From: Chryseobacterium populi
GTDB taxonomy: Bacteria; Bacteroidota; Bacteroidia; Flavobacteriales; Weeksellaceae
NCBI RefSeq assembly: GCF_000282115.1
Contig: NZ_AKJY01000004.1
Location: 1 to 64,000 of the forward strand
Direction: 5' to 3'
DNA length: 64,000 nucleotides
A model generated the notes under the pieces. That model worked only from the letters and a program-made list of their open reading frames with translations. It made no database searches and was not told the DNA's origin. Within the stretch, counting starts at the first letter, position 1, and the number at the start of each line of letters is the position of its first letter. The translations under genes and the position numbers were made by a program. Below, one piece after another: positions 9,038 to 18,860 of this stretch.

Positions 9038-11272
9038 TTATTTTGCAGGTTTACTTCCCATGACGAATCTCAGCTCTCCACCATTCATAATATCGCTGTG
9101 ATTAAGTTCCCAGCTTTTAAATTCTTTACCATTCAGAAAGATGTTCTGAACGTAAATATTTTTATCGGATATCTTATCTGCAATAACGGTAAAGGTTTTT
9201 CCGTTTTCCAGCTTCAAAGATACTTTCGGAAATTGTGGTGCACCAATGGCATACACAGGCTTACCTGGCGTAACCGGATAAAATCCTAATGATGAAAAGA
9301 TGTACCATGCCGACATTTGCCCGCAGTCTTCATTATTCACAATTCCATCAGGTTTTGTTGTGTACATATTGTCGCGGATGAATTTTACCATCTTCTGGGT
9401 CTTGTAAGGTGCATCTGCATAATTGTAAAGATAAGGAACATGATGTCCCGGCTCATCACCAAATCCTAAAGCCCCGATGAATCCTGAAATATCAACATGC
9501 TGCTCGCCTTCCATTTTAAGGGCTTCGGTAAAAGTTTTATCCAGTTTTTCTTCAAATCTTTTCTTCCCTCCATAAAGGCTCATCATTTCATCGATCTGAT
9601 GGGGAACGAAGAAATCATAAGCCCAGATATTCCCGGAAACCCAATGAGGCTGAAGCTTTTTCCAGTCATTTAATGTGAAATCAGCCAGGAATTTACCGTT
9701 TTTCTGTTTTGGCCAGAAATGGTTATTCTCTTTATTGAATGTGTTGAGGAAGCTCATAGAACGTTTTTTATAAACCTCAGCTTCTTCTTTTTTACCCAAT
9801 TTTTCTGCCAGCTGCTGAATGCACCAGTCGTCATATGAATATTCCAGAGTTGCCGAAACGGAAGCTCCGTTTTCTGACGGTGTGTAGCCCAGTTTGATAT
9901 AATCGTTAAGACCGCCACCACCATCGCTGCTGCTCATTTTATCTGTCAGAGAAGCATCTTTCATGGCAGCAAATGCTTTTTCAGGATCAATTCCGGGAAT
10001 CCCTTTGGAAATAGCATCCCAGATAACCGATACACTGTGATACCCCAACATACAGAAATTATCATATCCGCAAAGCTCCCAGATCGGCATATGATCTTTC
10101 CGGTCTGTATACCTGCTGATCAGTGAGTTGGCAAATTCTCTCGTATGTTTCTGATCCATGATCGTCAGCAGCGGATGTGTCGCACGGAAACCGTCCCAGT
10201 AAGAATAGGTGCTGTAATTGGTAAACCATTTGGTGTTCATATTTTCTTCAGCAGCAACATAGTCACCGTTGATATCCATATAAAGATTGGGTGCAATGAA
10301 AGTATGATACACTCCTGTATAGAAAATTTTTCTCTGGTCATCGGTACCTCCTGTTACCTGAAACCTGCTGATAAGATCCCGCCATGTATTTTGTGCAGCC
10401 TCTTTAGCTTTTGCAAAATCCATATTTTTAGCTTCAGCATTAAAATTTTCCTGTGCCCCTTTTATACTTACCGGAGACAGGGAAACTTTTACTTCGATGC
10501 TTTCATCCTGTCGGGTAGAGAATCTTACAAATGCTTTGGCATCTTTGGCAATAGCAATTTTTTCATTGTTTTTTATTTTCCCTTCCGAATAAACCCCGTA
10601 GGATTTAAATGGTTTTGAAAACTCCATGACAAAATAGGCAAATCTTTTCCCACCCCAACCTGTGCTGTAACAGTATCCTTTGATCTTGTTGTTTCCTTCT
10701 ATACTTACAAGAGTATGATAAACATTTCCGAAAATTTTATTGGTAGGATCAATAATGATATTAGATTCCTCACTTTTTGGGAAGGTATATTTATGAAATC
10801 CCACTCTCGGGGAAGCTGTCAGCTCGGCCTTGATCCCATAACTGTCCAGCATAACCGAATAATATCCCGGCGATGCCGTTTCTCTTTCGTGGCTGAATTT
10901 TGAACGGTAACCTGTCTCAGGCTTATCTTCTGAACCCGGAAGCATTTTTACATCTCCCACGGTAGGCATTACCAGAATATCTCCAAGGTCTGCCCAACCG
11001 GTTCCGCTAAGATGGTTATGACTGAACCCCATGATGGTCTTGCTGCTGTAATGGTACCCCGAGCACCAGTCCCAGTCACCACTTTTGGTATTCTGGTCCG
11101 GGCTGAGCTGTATCATCCCGAATGGTGTTGTAGCTCCCGGAAATGTATGACCATGTCCTCCGGTTCCTATAAACGGGTCTACCCATGAAAGAACATCATT
11201 CTTATTTTGCTGGGCATTCGCAGTATGGGAAAGCAAAGTGATCAAAAAATATATAAACAGTTCTTTTTTCAT
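9038..11272 (-). CDS. GH92 family protein with altered catalytic-acid motif
   Basis: A 744-residue exported protein with a signal peptide (LLSHTANAQQ). The overall GH92 architecture is complete: WVDPFIGTGGHGHTFPGA, FSHNHLSGTGWADLGD, TYSYWDGFRATHPL, SSDGGGGLNDYIKLGY and NNEDCGQMSAWYIFSSLGFYPVTPG. However, the segment that in the neighbouring GH92 reads TEGNSWHYTW, with the general-acid Glu, reads VSGNIWAYDF here, with Ser546 in place of Glu. The base-side Asp649 is kept. It may therefore belong to a GH92 subgroup with a different acid, act on an activated substrate such as a mannosyl phosphate, or have reduced activity. It follows GH130 by 123 nt and precedes GH125 by 36 nt. Confidence 0.92.
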   Translation of the reverse strand: MKKELFIYFLITLLSHTANAQQNKNDVLSWVDPFIGTGGHGHTFPGATTPFGMIQLSPDQNTKSGDWDWCSGYHYSSKTIMGFSHNHLSGTGWADLGDILVMPTVGDVKMLPGSEDKPETGYRSKFSHERETASPGYYSVMLDSYGIKAELTASPRVGFHKYTFPKSEESNIIIDPTNKIFGNVYHTLVSIEGNNKIKGYCYSTGWGGKRFAYFVMEFSKPFKSYGVYSEGKIKNNEKIAIAKDAKAFVRFSTRQDESIEVKVSLSPVSIKGAQENFNAEAKNMDFAKAKEAAQNTWRDLISRFQVTGGTDDQRKIFYTGVYHTFIAPNLYMDINGDYVAAEENMNTKWFTNYSTYSYWDGFRATHPLLTIMDQKHTREFANSLISRYTDRKDHMPIWELCGYDNFCMLGYHSVSVIWDAISKGIPGIDPEKAFAAMKDASLTDKMSSSDGGGGLNDYIKLGYTPSENGASVSATLEYSYDDWCIQQLAEKLGKKEEAEVYKKRSMSFLNTFNKENNHFWPKQKNGKFLADFTLNDWKKLQPHWVSGNIWAYDFFVPHQIDEMMSLYGGKKRFEEKLDKTFTEALKMEGEQHVDISGFIGALGFGDEPGHHVPYLYNYADAPYKTQKMVKFIRDNMYTTKPDGIVNNEDCGQMSAWYIFSSLGFYPVTPGKPVYAIGAPQFPKVSLKLENGKTFTVIADKISDKNIYVQNIFLNGKEFKSWELNHSDIMNGGELRFVMGSKPAK

Positions 11273-11395
11273 AATAAGGAGATCGCAATTTTTTTTTAAG
11301 ATAAGAGTTTATTTAAAAATATAAAAATCATAACAATGATGCTATAAATAAGAAAAATAGTGTTTATCATCATTTCCAGGAACTTAGAAGTCAGT

Positions 11396-12367
11396 TTAAA
11401 TTGAATTTTTTTTCATAAAATCAATAATTTCTGAAATATATCCAAATGCAACAGCCACCACCGTATCGGCAGCACCATAGTAAACGGCCACTTTATTATC
11501 TTCTGATAATGCAGCACAAGGGAAGATCACATTAGGAATGTCTCCTGTAAGCTCATAAAGCTCTGCCGGAGCCAGCAAGTATGGTTTTGTACGGTATAAT
11601 ACTTTTGAAGGGTCTTCAAGATCAAGCAGTGCTGCTCCCATAGAATACCGGAAACCTCTGCATGTGTTGATCACTCCATGATAGAAAAGCAGCCATCCTT
11701 CGTTTGTTTTGATAGGGACAGGTCCTGCTCCTATTTTTGTACATTGCCATGCGCTGTCTTCAAATGGTGTCACTTTCATTACACAACGATGTTCGCCCCA
11801 GTATTTCATATCAGGGCTGTAACTGATATAGATATCTCCGAAAGGGGTATGCCCGTTATCACTCGGACGGCTCAGCATGGCATATTTCCCGTTGATTTTT
11901 TCAGGAAAAAGAACTCCGTTTCTGTTGAAGGGAAGAAAAGCATTTTCACACTGAAAGAATTCTTTAAAATCAAAAGTATAGCCAATCCCGATGGTTGGCC
12001 CGTTATATCCGTTGCACCATGTGATCCAGTAGCGGTCTTCTATAAAAGTAACGCGCGGATCATATTTATAATCAGATTCGATCATTTCGGTATTTCCGGC
12101 CTGCATTTCAATAGGATCATGGTTGATATTCCAATTGATCGCATCCTTACTGAATCCTGCAAAAATATTCATTTGTACCGCTTTGTTATCACACCGGAAA
12201 ACGCCTGCAAACCCATCCTCAAAAGGAACAACCGCACTGTTGAAAATACTGTTGGAGGTAGGTATTGCGTATCTGTTGATAATCGGATTTTCAGAGAAAC
12301 GCCACATAATATCGTGGCAGTCTTTCGGACGATCCTGCCAAGGGATCATTACTGATTGAGATGTCAT
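11396..12367 (-). CDS. GH130 beta-1,4-mannoside phosphorylase
   Basis: A 323-residue cytoplasmic five-bladed beta-propeller protein without signal peptide. The family motif YDPRVTF places the catalytic Asp at residue 103, matching Asp104 of the characterised gut enzyme UhgbMP in a protein of about the same length. [21 protein letters not shown] is the phosphate-binding region. Family knowledge: GH130 enzymes phosphorolyse beta-1,4-mannosides such as Man-GlcNAc or Man-Glc to mannose-1-phosphate. Next to an MFS transporter, GH92 and GH125 genes, the most likely substrate is the Man-beta-1,4-GlcNAc core disaccharide of N-glycans imported by the MFS protein. It lies 40 nt downstream of the MFS gene. 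Confidence 0.92.
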   Translation of the reverse strand: MTSQSVMIPWQDRPKDCHDIMWRFSENPIINRYAIPTSNSIFNSAVVPFEDGFAGVFRCDNKAVQMNIFAGFSKDAINWNINHDPIEMQAGNTEMIESDYKYDPRVTFIEDRYWITWCNGYNGPTIGIGYTFDFKEFFQCENAFLPFNRNGVLFPEKINGKYAMLSRPSDNGHTPFGDIYISYSPDMKYWGEHRCVMKVTPFEDSAWQCTKIGAGPVPIKTNEGWLLFYHGVINTCRGFRYSMGAALLDLEDPSKVLYRTKPYLLAPAELYELTGDIPNVIFPCAALSEDNKVAVYYGAADTVVAVAFGYISEIIDFMKKNSI

Positions 12368-12407
12368 AAAATATTTTTACTTTTTTATTTAAAATTAAAT
12401 GATTGAT

Positions 12408-13766
12408 TTACTGATCTTTTAGTTTTTCCGGATATGGAAAAGGAACCAGCGCACTGATGATGAATGCCGGGATCGCCGCGATCATTACCCAGATAAAGAA
12501 CATTTTGTATCCTATCCAGTCGCTGATCATTCCGCTGAACATCCCGGGAATCATTACCCCGAGGTTCATAATACCGGTTGCAAAAGCATAATGGGCTGTT
12601 TTGTGCTTTCCCGGAGCAATCTGCTGCATCATATACAATGTAAGTCCCACAAAACCAAAACCGTATCCGAAATATTCGATTACAACTGCAGCTCCTACAG
12701 GAAGCAGATCGACAGGCTGGTAATGTGCTAATAATGCATACACTACAAATGGGATATTAAATGTACAACACAACCAGATCAATGACTTTTTCAATCCCCG
12801 GAAAGAGATTAAATAACCCGCCAACACTGATCCTAAAATAAATGCGGCCGAACCGTATGTTCCATAAATAAGCCCGATATCTGAAGTAGACAGCCCTAAT
12901 CCTCCGGAAGTTCTCGGAGCTTTAAAAAACAAAGGAGCAATTTTTATGGCAAATCCTTCTGCAAAACGGTATAGAATAATGAACAATACAGACCATATGA
13001 TATTTCGTTTTGTAAAGAAAGAAGTAATCACTTCAAGCAGCTCTTTACGGACATTCCCTGCAGTTTTCCCCTCTGTCTGTCTTTCCTGTTTGTTTTCTTT
13101 TGGTAAGAAAAAATAGTGATAAACCGCTACTATGAAAAATAGTACTGCATAAATTCCCATAATGATCATCCATGCATTGGTCACTCCATTCTTTTTTTCC
13201 AGAATACCGGCGAAATACACCAGAATTCCACTGCTGATAATTTTAGCCAGGTTATAAAAAGCCCCCTGCCATCCTATATATTTTGCCTGTTCTTTGTTTG
13301 TCAGAAAATGGATATAGGTCCCGTCTGCAGCAATATCATGGGTTGCTCCAAAAAATGCAATGACGGCAAAAAGAGCAATGCTGTACCTGAAAAAATCACC
13401 CAGGGGAAGGCTTAATGCTATTAAAGCAAACAGAAATCCTATGGCAAACTGGGTAAAAACGACAAAAAATTTCTTTGTTTTATAGATTTCGAGAAATGGG
13501 CTCCAAAGAGGTTTCAAGGTCCAGGAAAGCATAATAAGCCCTGTCCAGAAAGTAATCTTTGTATCCGAAACTCCCATGTCTTTATACATGATTCCGGAGA
13601 CTGCATTAATTGTTACAAAGGGCATTCCCATCGCAAAATATAATGTTGAGATCCAGAAAATCGGTTTTATCAGATGAGCTCCGGAATTGTTTTTTCCCAT
13701 ATTAAAATTATAGATGATAAAGAAAGAGGACATCTCAAAAGTTTCATTCCGGTTTAAACGAAACAT
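12408..13766 (-). CDS. MFS transporter of the N-glycan locus
   Basis: An inner-membrane protein with about 12 hydrophobic helices and the conserved start KPIFWISTLYFAMGMPFVTIN. It belongs to the MFS permeases that sit next to GH130 in Bacteroidota N-glycan loci, as in the BT1033-BT1034 pair. Its likely role is import of the processed disaccharide or mannose from periplasm to cytoplasm for GH130. The ATG at 13766 gives 452 residues; the internal ATG at 13700 (MGKNNSGAHLIKP...) removes a 22-residue extension without obvious homology and is an equally good start. It lies 91 nt downstream of the SusD gene. Substrate is inference. Confidence 0.88.
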   Translation of the reverse strand: MFRLNRNETFEMSSFFIIYNFNMGKNNSGAHLIKPIFWISTLYFAMGMPFVTINAVSGIMYKDMGVSDTKITFWTGLIMLSWTLKPLWSPFLEIYKTKKFFVVFTQFAIGFLFALIALSLPLGDFFRYSIALFAVIAFFGATHDIAADGTYIHFLTNKEQAKYIGWQGAFYNLAKIISSGILVYFAGILEKKNGVTNAWMIIMGIYAVLFFIVAVYHYFFLPKENKQERQTEGKTAGNVRKELLEVITSFFTKRNIIWSVLFIILYRFAEGFAIKIAPLFFKAPRTSGGLGLSTSDIGLIYGTYGSAAFILGSVLAGYLISFRGLKKSLIWLCCTFNIPFVVYALLAHYQPVDLLPVGAAVVIEYFGYGFGFVGLTLYMMQQIAPGKHKTAHYAFATGIMNLGVMIPGMFSGMISDWIGYKMFFIWVMIAAIPAFIISALVPFPYPEKLKDQ

Positions 13767-13857
13767 TGTGAAAAATAAAAAATACGTAGATTTTTATATC
13801 TTGGAATGAAAATATCAATGGATATCTATCGTTTGAGACGGCCTCTGTACTTTAATA

Positions 13858-15489
13858 TTATGGTTTTTTATCCCACCAAAGTTTTGTGGCTCCTGTATCC
13901 GGTCCGCCGAGATATTGTACAGCCTGTGGATAATTAAGCGTATTGTTTCTATATTTGGTTGGAATTGGAATTCTCCTGATCATCGCATTGGTACTGATCG
14001 TTCCCTGACTGTCATTAATAATATTTTTGAAAATAACCGGATAACCTGTCCTTCTTTGCTCTGCCCAGGCTTCAGATCCGTCAGGATAAATGGCGATCCA
14101 CTTCTGAGTTATAATCCTTTCTAATTTCTTTTCGAAAGAATCCCCGGCGTTCCATTTGATTGTAATTGTACTTAACATCGGATCTCCCGCTAAAATACTA
14201 TTTGAAGGGACTTTAGGGTCAATATACGGAGCTTCGGTAGAAACCGCATCTGCCACATAAGTATCATAGCCTGCACTTTTTCCCCATTCTGCCAATGACA
14301 TTTGGATGCCTTTGTTGTAATTTACACCGGCATCTCCTGCCCCTGCATACCCTCTGAGAGCAGCTTCAGCTTTCAGGAACCAGGTTTCTGCTGCTGTACA
14401 TATCTTATTTTTACCGTTGCTTGATGAAAAATAATCACCTGTTGCCGCAGCAGCAATTGGCTGAGAGAAATCTCCGTACCGGTCTTTACTTCCTCCCAGA
14501 TCAACACCTTGCCTTACTCCAATGTATTTTCCAAATACCGTAGGATCTGTAGCAGGTTTCGCATAAGCTGAAATTCTCGGATCATTATATCCGTTCATAA
14601 ATGCCATTAACGGTGCTCCGATTTTACAGTCTCCCCAGGAATAGATAATATCATTTAATGGGGAAGCTCCACCGTAACTTACCAATGCATTCTGTGAGTT
14701 ATCTTCAATTAAACCTACCGGGGAAGAAAGCGCTTCTTCCGCATATTGCTTGGATTTTACAGGGTCTGCATAGCTGATTCTCATGGCAAGTCTCAGTTTA
14801 AGTGTATTGGCAAGCCTGGCCCAGTTTGCTGTATTTCCAGAAAATACAACATCAGATTTTTGTATTACTGTTTTATCTTCTATGGTTGGTGTTCCGGCAA
14901 AAGCCTGAATCGCTTTATTAAGGTCTGCAACAAAATAGTTGTAGGCATCTTGCTGTGAATCAAAATCAGTAACCCCGTTTGAATCGGGAGATTGAAACTT
15001 GCTATAAATTACAGGTCCGTGAGCATCTGAGACTTTCTGAGTTGCAATTACTCTTAAAATCATAAGAATAGCTTTGGATTGAGAGAAATCTACTCCCGGA
15101 TATTTTTCTTCTGACTGTGCAAAGAAATTTTTATACTGCTGATTTACATCTTCAAGCTGGTTCATCATTATCCTTTCATTCCAACCATCCATCATGAAAT
15201 AAGTAGTATTATTTTTTCCGCTGTTGTAAGGAGTAGCTGTACTGAACAGACCACTGTACATATCAGCATTTAAGTTAGTTTGTAGCTGATATATCCAGTT
15301 TGTAGGATTCTGAAGGTTCTTCTGCATCTGTTTCATCGGATTGGTAAGAGCCACAAAATCGGCAAGTAACTGTTCGTCGGTAATACCACTATATTGTGAA
15401 TTTATATCTTCAAAGTCTTTGGTACAGCTGCCTGCAAATAAAGCAGCTACCATGCTCAAGATAACTATTTTAGAATTTATTTTTTTCAT
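13858..15489 (-). CDS. SusD/RagB-like outer-membrane lipoprotein (SusD-like 2 type)
   Basis: A 543-residue protein with a lipoprotein signal peptide ending AALFAGSC (lipidated Cys22). It has the alpha-helical SusD-like 2 layout: FEDINSQYSGITDEQ near the N-terminus, TPR-like helices in the middle (KAILMILRVIATQKVSDAHGPVIY), and a C-terminal WAEQRRTGYPVIF...IRRIPIPTKYRNN region typical of the family. SusD proteins cap the SusC barrel and bind glycans at the cell surface. It starts 11 nt after the SusC stop, so the two are co-translated or tightly coupled. The bound glycan, probably a mannose-rich N-glycan, is inferred from the enzymes downstream. Confidence 0.95.
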   Translation of the reverse strand: MKKINSKIVILSMVAALFAGSCTKDFEDINSQYSGITDEQLLADFVALTNPMKQMQKNLQNPTNWIYQLQTNLNADMYSGLFSTATPYNSGKNNTTYFMMDGWNERIMMNQLEDVNQQYKNFFAQSEEKYPGVDFSQSKAILMILRVIATQKVSDAHGPVIYSKFQSPDSNGVTDFDSQQDAYNYFVADLNKAIQAFAGTPTIEDKTVIQKSDVVFSGNTANWARLANTLKLRLAMRISYADPVKSKQYAEEALSSPVGLIEDNSQNALVSYGGASPLNDIIYSWGDCKIGAPLMAFMNGYNDPRISAYAKPATDPTVFGKYIGVRQGVDLGGSKDRYGDFSQPIAAAATGDYFSSSNGKNKICTAAETWFLKAEAALRGYAGAGDAGVNYNKGIQMSLAEWGKSAGYDTYVADAVSTEAPYIDPKVPSNSILAGDPMLSTITIKWNAGDSFEKKLERIITQKWIAIYPDGSEAWAEQRRTGYPVIFKNIINDSQGTISTNAMIRRIPIPTKYRNNTLNYPQAVQYLGGPDTGATKLWWDKKP

Positions 15490-15500
15490 ATTTCAGAAGA

Positions 15501-18443
15501 TTAGAAGTTTGCTTTTAAGGAGACACCTAAAGAACGCGTAATCGGTGTTCCAAACATATCAACACCTACCCCACCAGGATTTACACCCGATACTTGTTCC
15601 GGGTCGAAAGGGGCATCCTTGTAGAAGAAGAATAAGTTAGTTCCGATAATGCTTACGGTAGCATCTTTAAAAATTTTTGAATTTGTTTTGAGTGTATAAG
15701 AAATGGAAGCCTGTCTTAATCTAACGGCAGTAGCTTTGTAAATATAAGCTTCGTTTATACCATCTCTTCCACCTACTGACTTATAATAATCTTCAGCATC
15801 TGTTAAGCCCGTATAAGGAGTACCATTCTCATATACTGCATTGGGAATAGAAACCCCGCCAGCATCTCTGGCATCTGCCGATGCCTGGCTTACCCCCAAA
15901 CCATCATTAACCGATTGGGTAAACCCTAAAACCTGGCCTCCAAACCTCCCGTCTACAAGGAAGCTTATATCAAGCCTTCCTATAGAAAAATTATTATTAA
16001 GACCCAGCATAAATTTTGGATTGGGATTTCCAAGATACTGTTTTCTTTTATCACTGTCAACGAGTGGAACTCCATTAGCTCCTACAATTATTCTTCCCTC
16101 AGAATCTCTTTTAAATACGGTACCATAGAGATCACCAAACGAGCCTCCAACCTTTAACATATTGAAGCCACCTCCAGTCAATACAAAGAGCTTATCCGGA
16201 TCCGGGTAGTATTTAAGAGGCAAGAGTTCTTTTATCCTGTTTTTATTGGCTGAAGCATTAAAAGTGGTAGTCCATCCAAATTTTTCGCTATTAAAAATTT
16301 TGTATGATAAACTTGATTCAAAACCTATGTTCTGAATTTTACCTGCATTAATATCCACTTTACCAGATTGTACTCCAAAATTGGTGGCTGCGTCAACCCC
16401 CTTCAGGTATTGATTACTAACCACAGAATTATAAAAGGTAAAATCAAAAGATAATTTATTATGGAACATTCTTAATTCTGTTCCGGCCTCAAAGGTTCTG
16501 TTGAATTCGGGTTTTGGATATAAATCTCTAAACATTTCATTACTTACAGGAGCAGAAGAATAAAACCCTGTGATAACCCCGCCATTAAATTCAGGCTGTG
16601 GCATGGTAGAGGTAGGATCCAATGCATTTCCCACTGTAGCATAAGATGCTCTCACTTTCCAGAAAGAAATAGCTTGTGGAAGGCTGAAAATTTCTGTCAA
16701 AATTCCATTCGCTCCTATCGATTCATAATCAATACCGTTATTACCCGTTCCGGCTAAGGTTGAAGACCAGTCATTTCTGAATGTAAGATCAAGATATACT
16801 TTGCTTTTATATCCAAAGCTTGCGCTTGCAAATACAGATTGGTCCTGTCTGTGTGGGTTTGTAATCGTATAGCTTCTTCCATTACCAAAAACTCCCTCCC
16901 CTTGCTGATTTCCCCAATCTAAATTATTAAGGGTAAATAAATTGGCAACAAAAAGCCTATTGTTTTCGATATTTGTAATACTATATTTCAGATCAGAAAT
17001 ACTGGTTCCTAAAGTGAAATCCAAGCTGATGTCATCATTAATTTTGGGATTACCTATTAATAAGAAATCGCCGTATGTAGTTGTCTTCTCAATTGTGTTT
17101 TTATAAATTTTCCCATTACTAATCTTAGTTTCTAACCCCAAAACAGTTGGCTGAGAATATGCCGCCACATTTCTTTGAGAATCTGAACTAAAATAGTTAT
17201 AATTACCCCTGACTTTAGCCGTTAACCAACTATTGATCGTATAGCTTAATGCTGCAGATCCGTATAAATTTTTATTTTTTGTTATTACCGGGTTTTTATT
17301 CAATATCCAATATGGATTCTGAGTTTCACTATCTGCAAATTCTCCATTTGGTTTTACTGCCCACCAGTTTTGCGCATCCAGATACCTCGACTTTTCAAAG
17401 TAAGAATAATTCTGAGCAAACTGATCAAAATCTACTCCTCTCGGCAACCAATACAGATTGGTAATAGGAGAAAAATATGATCCAGGTGACAATCTGTTTT
17501 TTGAATTTTGTAAAGAGGCCATCACATTCGCATCCAGAACAAGTTTATCATTCAGAAATTTACTTGTCGTTCTGTAGTTTACGTTATATTGATCTAAGTA
17601 AGAAGTAGGAATGATCCCTTTATTGGTTGTATTTCCTAAAGAGAAAAAATTAGTTGTTTTTTCATTACCTGCCTGAAAACTCACACTGTTAATCCATGTA
17701 GCTCCCGTTTGAAAAAAATCTTTAGTATAATCTTTAGAAGAGCCCTTCGCTCCCCAGCTGTCATAGGATCCTGTATTTCCGTTAGCCGGATCATAAGGTG
17801 TTGTTTGAAGATAACTGTGCTGAAGTTCTGGAAGGCCATAAACCTTATCAAATGTCAAACTTGAAGTATAAGAAAGGCTACTTCTTCCAACAGTTCCTTT
17901 TTTGGTTGTAATAAGTATGGCACCATTACTCCCCTGCGCTCCATATAAAGCAGCAGCTGAAGCTCCTTTCAGAAAGTTGATACTCTCGATATCTTCAGGA
18001 TTAATGGTACTCAGTACATCTCCTGTATCAGGCATCGATGCAAAATAATCTACTTTCGGACCTTCTGTACCCGTGACTCCTGTATTATTGATGATAGGAA
18101 TCCCATCAATTACATACAGCGGCTGGCTGTTTCTGGTAGATTTATCTCCCCTCATCACCACTCTTACCGATCCACCGACACCTCCGTTGGTTTTATTGAT
18201 CTGCACATTGGATACTTTTCCGTTGATAGAGTTTAAAAGATTGGGAGTTTTCACTTCAGTAAGATCATCCCCTCCAATCTGCTGGCTGGAGTATGTCAAA
18301 GAACGCGCCTGTCTTTTGATACCCAAAGAAGTAACAACAACCTCCTGGATATTAACTGTCTTAGTCGTGTCGGCAGACTTTGTATCCTGCGCATACCCAA
18401 ACAAAGGAAAAGCTAATAAAATTGGAATAACAGTTTTTCTCAT
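15501..18443 (-). CDS. SusC/RagA-like TonB-dependent outer-membrane transporter
   Basis: A 980-residue protein with a signal peptide (FPLFGYAQ), a TonB-box-like segment (NIQEVVVTSLGIKR), a plug domain (LNSINGKVSNVQINK, RNSQPLYVIDGIPI, DVLSTINPEDIESINFLKGASAAALYGAQGSNGAILITTKKG) and a C-terminal beta-barrel ending SLGVSLKANF with a terminal Phe. It lacks the carboxypeptidase-D-like N-terminal extension that many SusC proteins carry. SusC proteins import oligosaccharides across the outer membrane using TonB energy. It is the first gene of the operon; a 417-bp intergenic region separates it from the AraC regulator. Confidence 0.96.
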   Translation of the reverse strand: MRKTVIPILLAFPLFGYAQDTKSADTTKTVNIQEVVVTSLGIKRQARSLTYSSQQIGGDDLTEVKTPNLLNSINGKVSNVQINKTNGGVGGSVRVVMRGDKSTRNSQPLYVIDGIPIINNTGVTGTEGPKVDYFASMPDTGDVLSTINPEDIESINFLKGASAAALYGAQGSNGAILITTKKGTVGRSSLSYTSSLTFDKVYGLPELQHSYLQTTPYDPANGNTGSYDSWGAKGSSKDYTKDFFQTGATWINSVSFQAGNEKTTNFFSLGNTTNKGIIPTSYLDQYNVNYRTTSKFLNDKLVLDANVMASLQNSKNRLSPGSYFSPITNLYWLPRGVDFDQFAQNYSYFEKSRYLDAQNWWAVKPNGEFADSETQNPYWILNKNPVITKNKNLYGSAALSYTINSWLTAKVRGNYNYFSSDSQRNVAAYSQPTVLGLETKISNGKIYKNTIEKTTTYGDFLLIGNPKINDDISLDFTLGTSISDLKYSITNIENNRLFVANLFTLNNLDWGNQQGEGVFGNGRSYTITNPHRQDQSVFASASFGYKSKVYLDLTFRNDWSSTLAGTGNNGIDYESIGANGILTEIFSLPQAISFWKVRASYATVGNALDPTSTMPQPEFNGGVITGFYSSAPVSNEMFRDLYPKPEFNRTFEAGTELRMFHNKLSFDFTFYNSVVSNQYLKGVDAATNFGVQSGKVDINAGKIQNIGFESSLSYKIFNSEKFGWTTTFNASANKNRIKELLPLKYYPDPDKLFVLTGGGFNMLKVGGSFGDLYGTVFKRDSEGRIIVGANGVPLVDSDKRKQYLGNPNPKFMLGLNNNFSIGRLDISFLVDGRFGGQVLGFTQSVNDGLGVSQASADARDAGGVSIPNAVYENGTPYTGLTDAEDYYKSVGGRDGINEAYIYKATAVRLRQASISYTLKTNSKIFKDATVSIIGTNLFFFYKDAPFDPEQVSGVNPGGVGVDMFGTPITRSLGVSLKANF

Positions 18444-18860
18444 AAGTTAGTTTAGTTAAGGTTTATTTGAGAATTCAATTAAATTGCTTTAAATATTATT
18501 TTTCAGCTTTTAAACATATTTTGTTCATTTTTCTTCCAAATATTATGTTTTTATTCGCATTAAATAATTAAAGTTTTGTTAAGATTTAATTCATATTAGC
18601 AAATCTAATTTTTGTACCCACCCGGATATAATACTATTTTATCATAAAACGATATTATTTTTTCTGATGTTTTTTCCAAAATACAATTTTAGACTGATTT
18701 ACAACACCATACACTATTTTTAGAATAAAGTTTTCATTGTAATTTTTCTGCCATTTTTTCCAGATTATCGCTGATTTTATCTTAATTTAAAAGAAAAATC
18801 CTGACAATGACGCCAGGATTTTGAAAATATGTACTCCCTTTTTTTAAGCCCGGAAAAACA
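18444..18860. other. 417-bp intergenic region upstream of susC-like gene
   Basis: Very A+T-rich and without an ORF. It should hold the promoter of the glycan locus. The best -7 candidate is TAGATTTG on the minus strand at 18607-18600, which would give a leader of about 150 nt; no good -33 TTG is placed before it, as expected for an activator-dependent promoter. The AraC-gene terminator lies at 18791-18822. No regulator-binding repeat stands out by eye. Confidence 0.4.
18791..18822 (-). terminator. Intrinsic terminator after AraC gene
   Basis: A 9-bp perfect stem (18795-18803 and 18814-18822) whose minus-strand 3' side runs into TTTTTCTTTT, 39 nt downstream of the AraC stop. It separates the regulator from the SusC operon. 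Confidence 0.8.

Noticed and set aside
18600..18607. TAGATTTG as a firm promoter for susC
   Set aside because: It matches the -7 pattern but has no -33 partner and would imply a 150-nt leader; kept only as a candidate in the intergenic entry.
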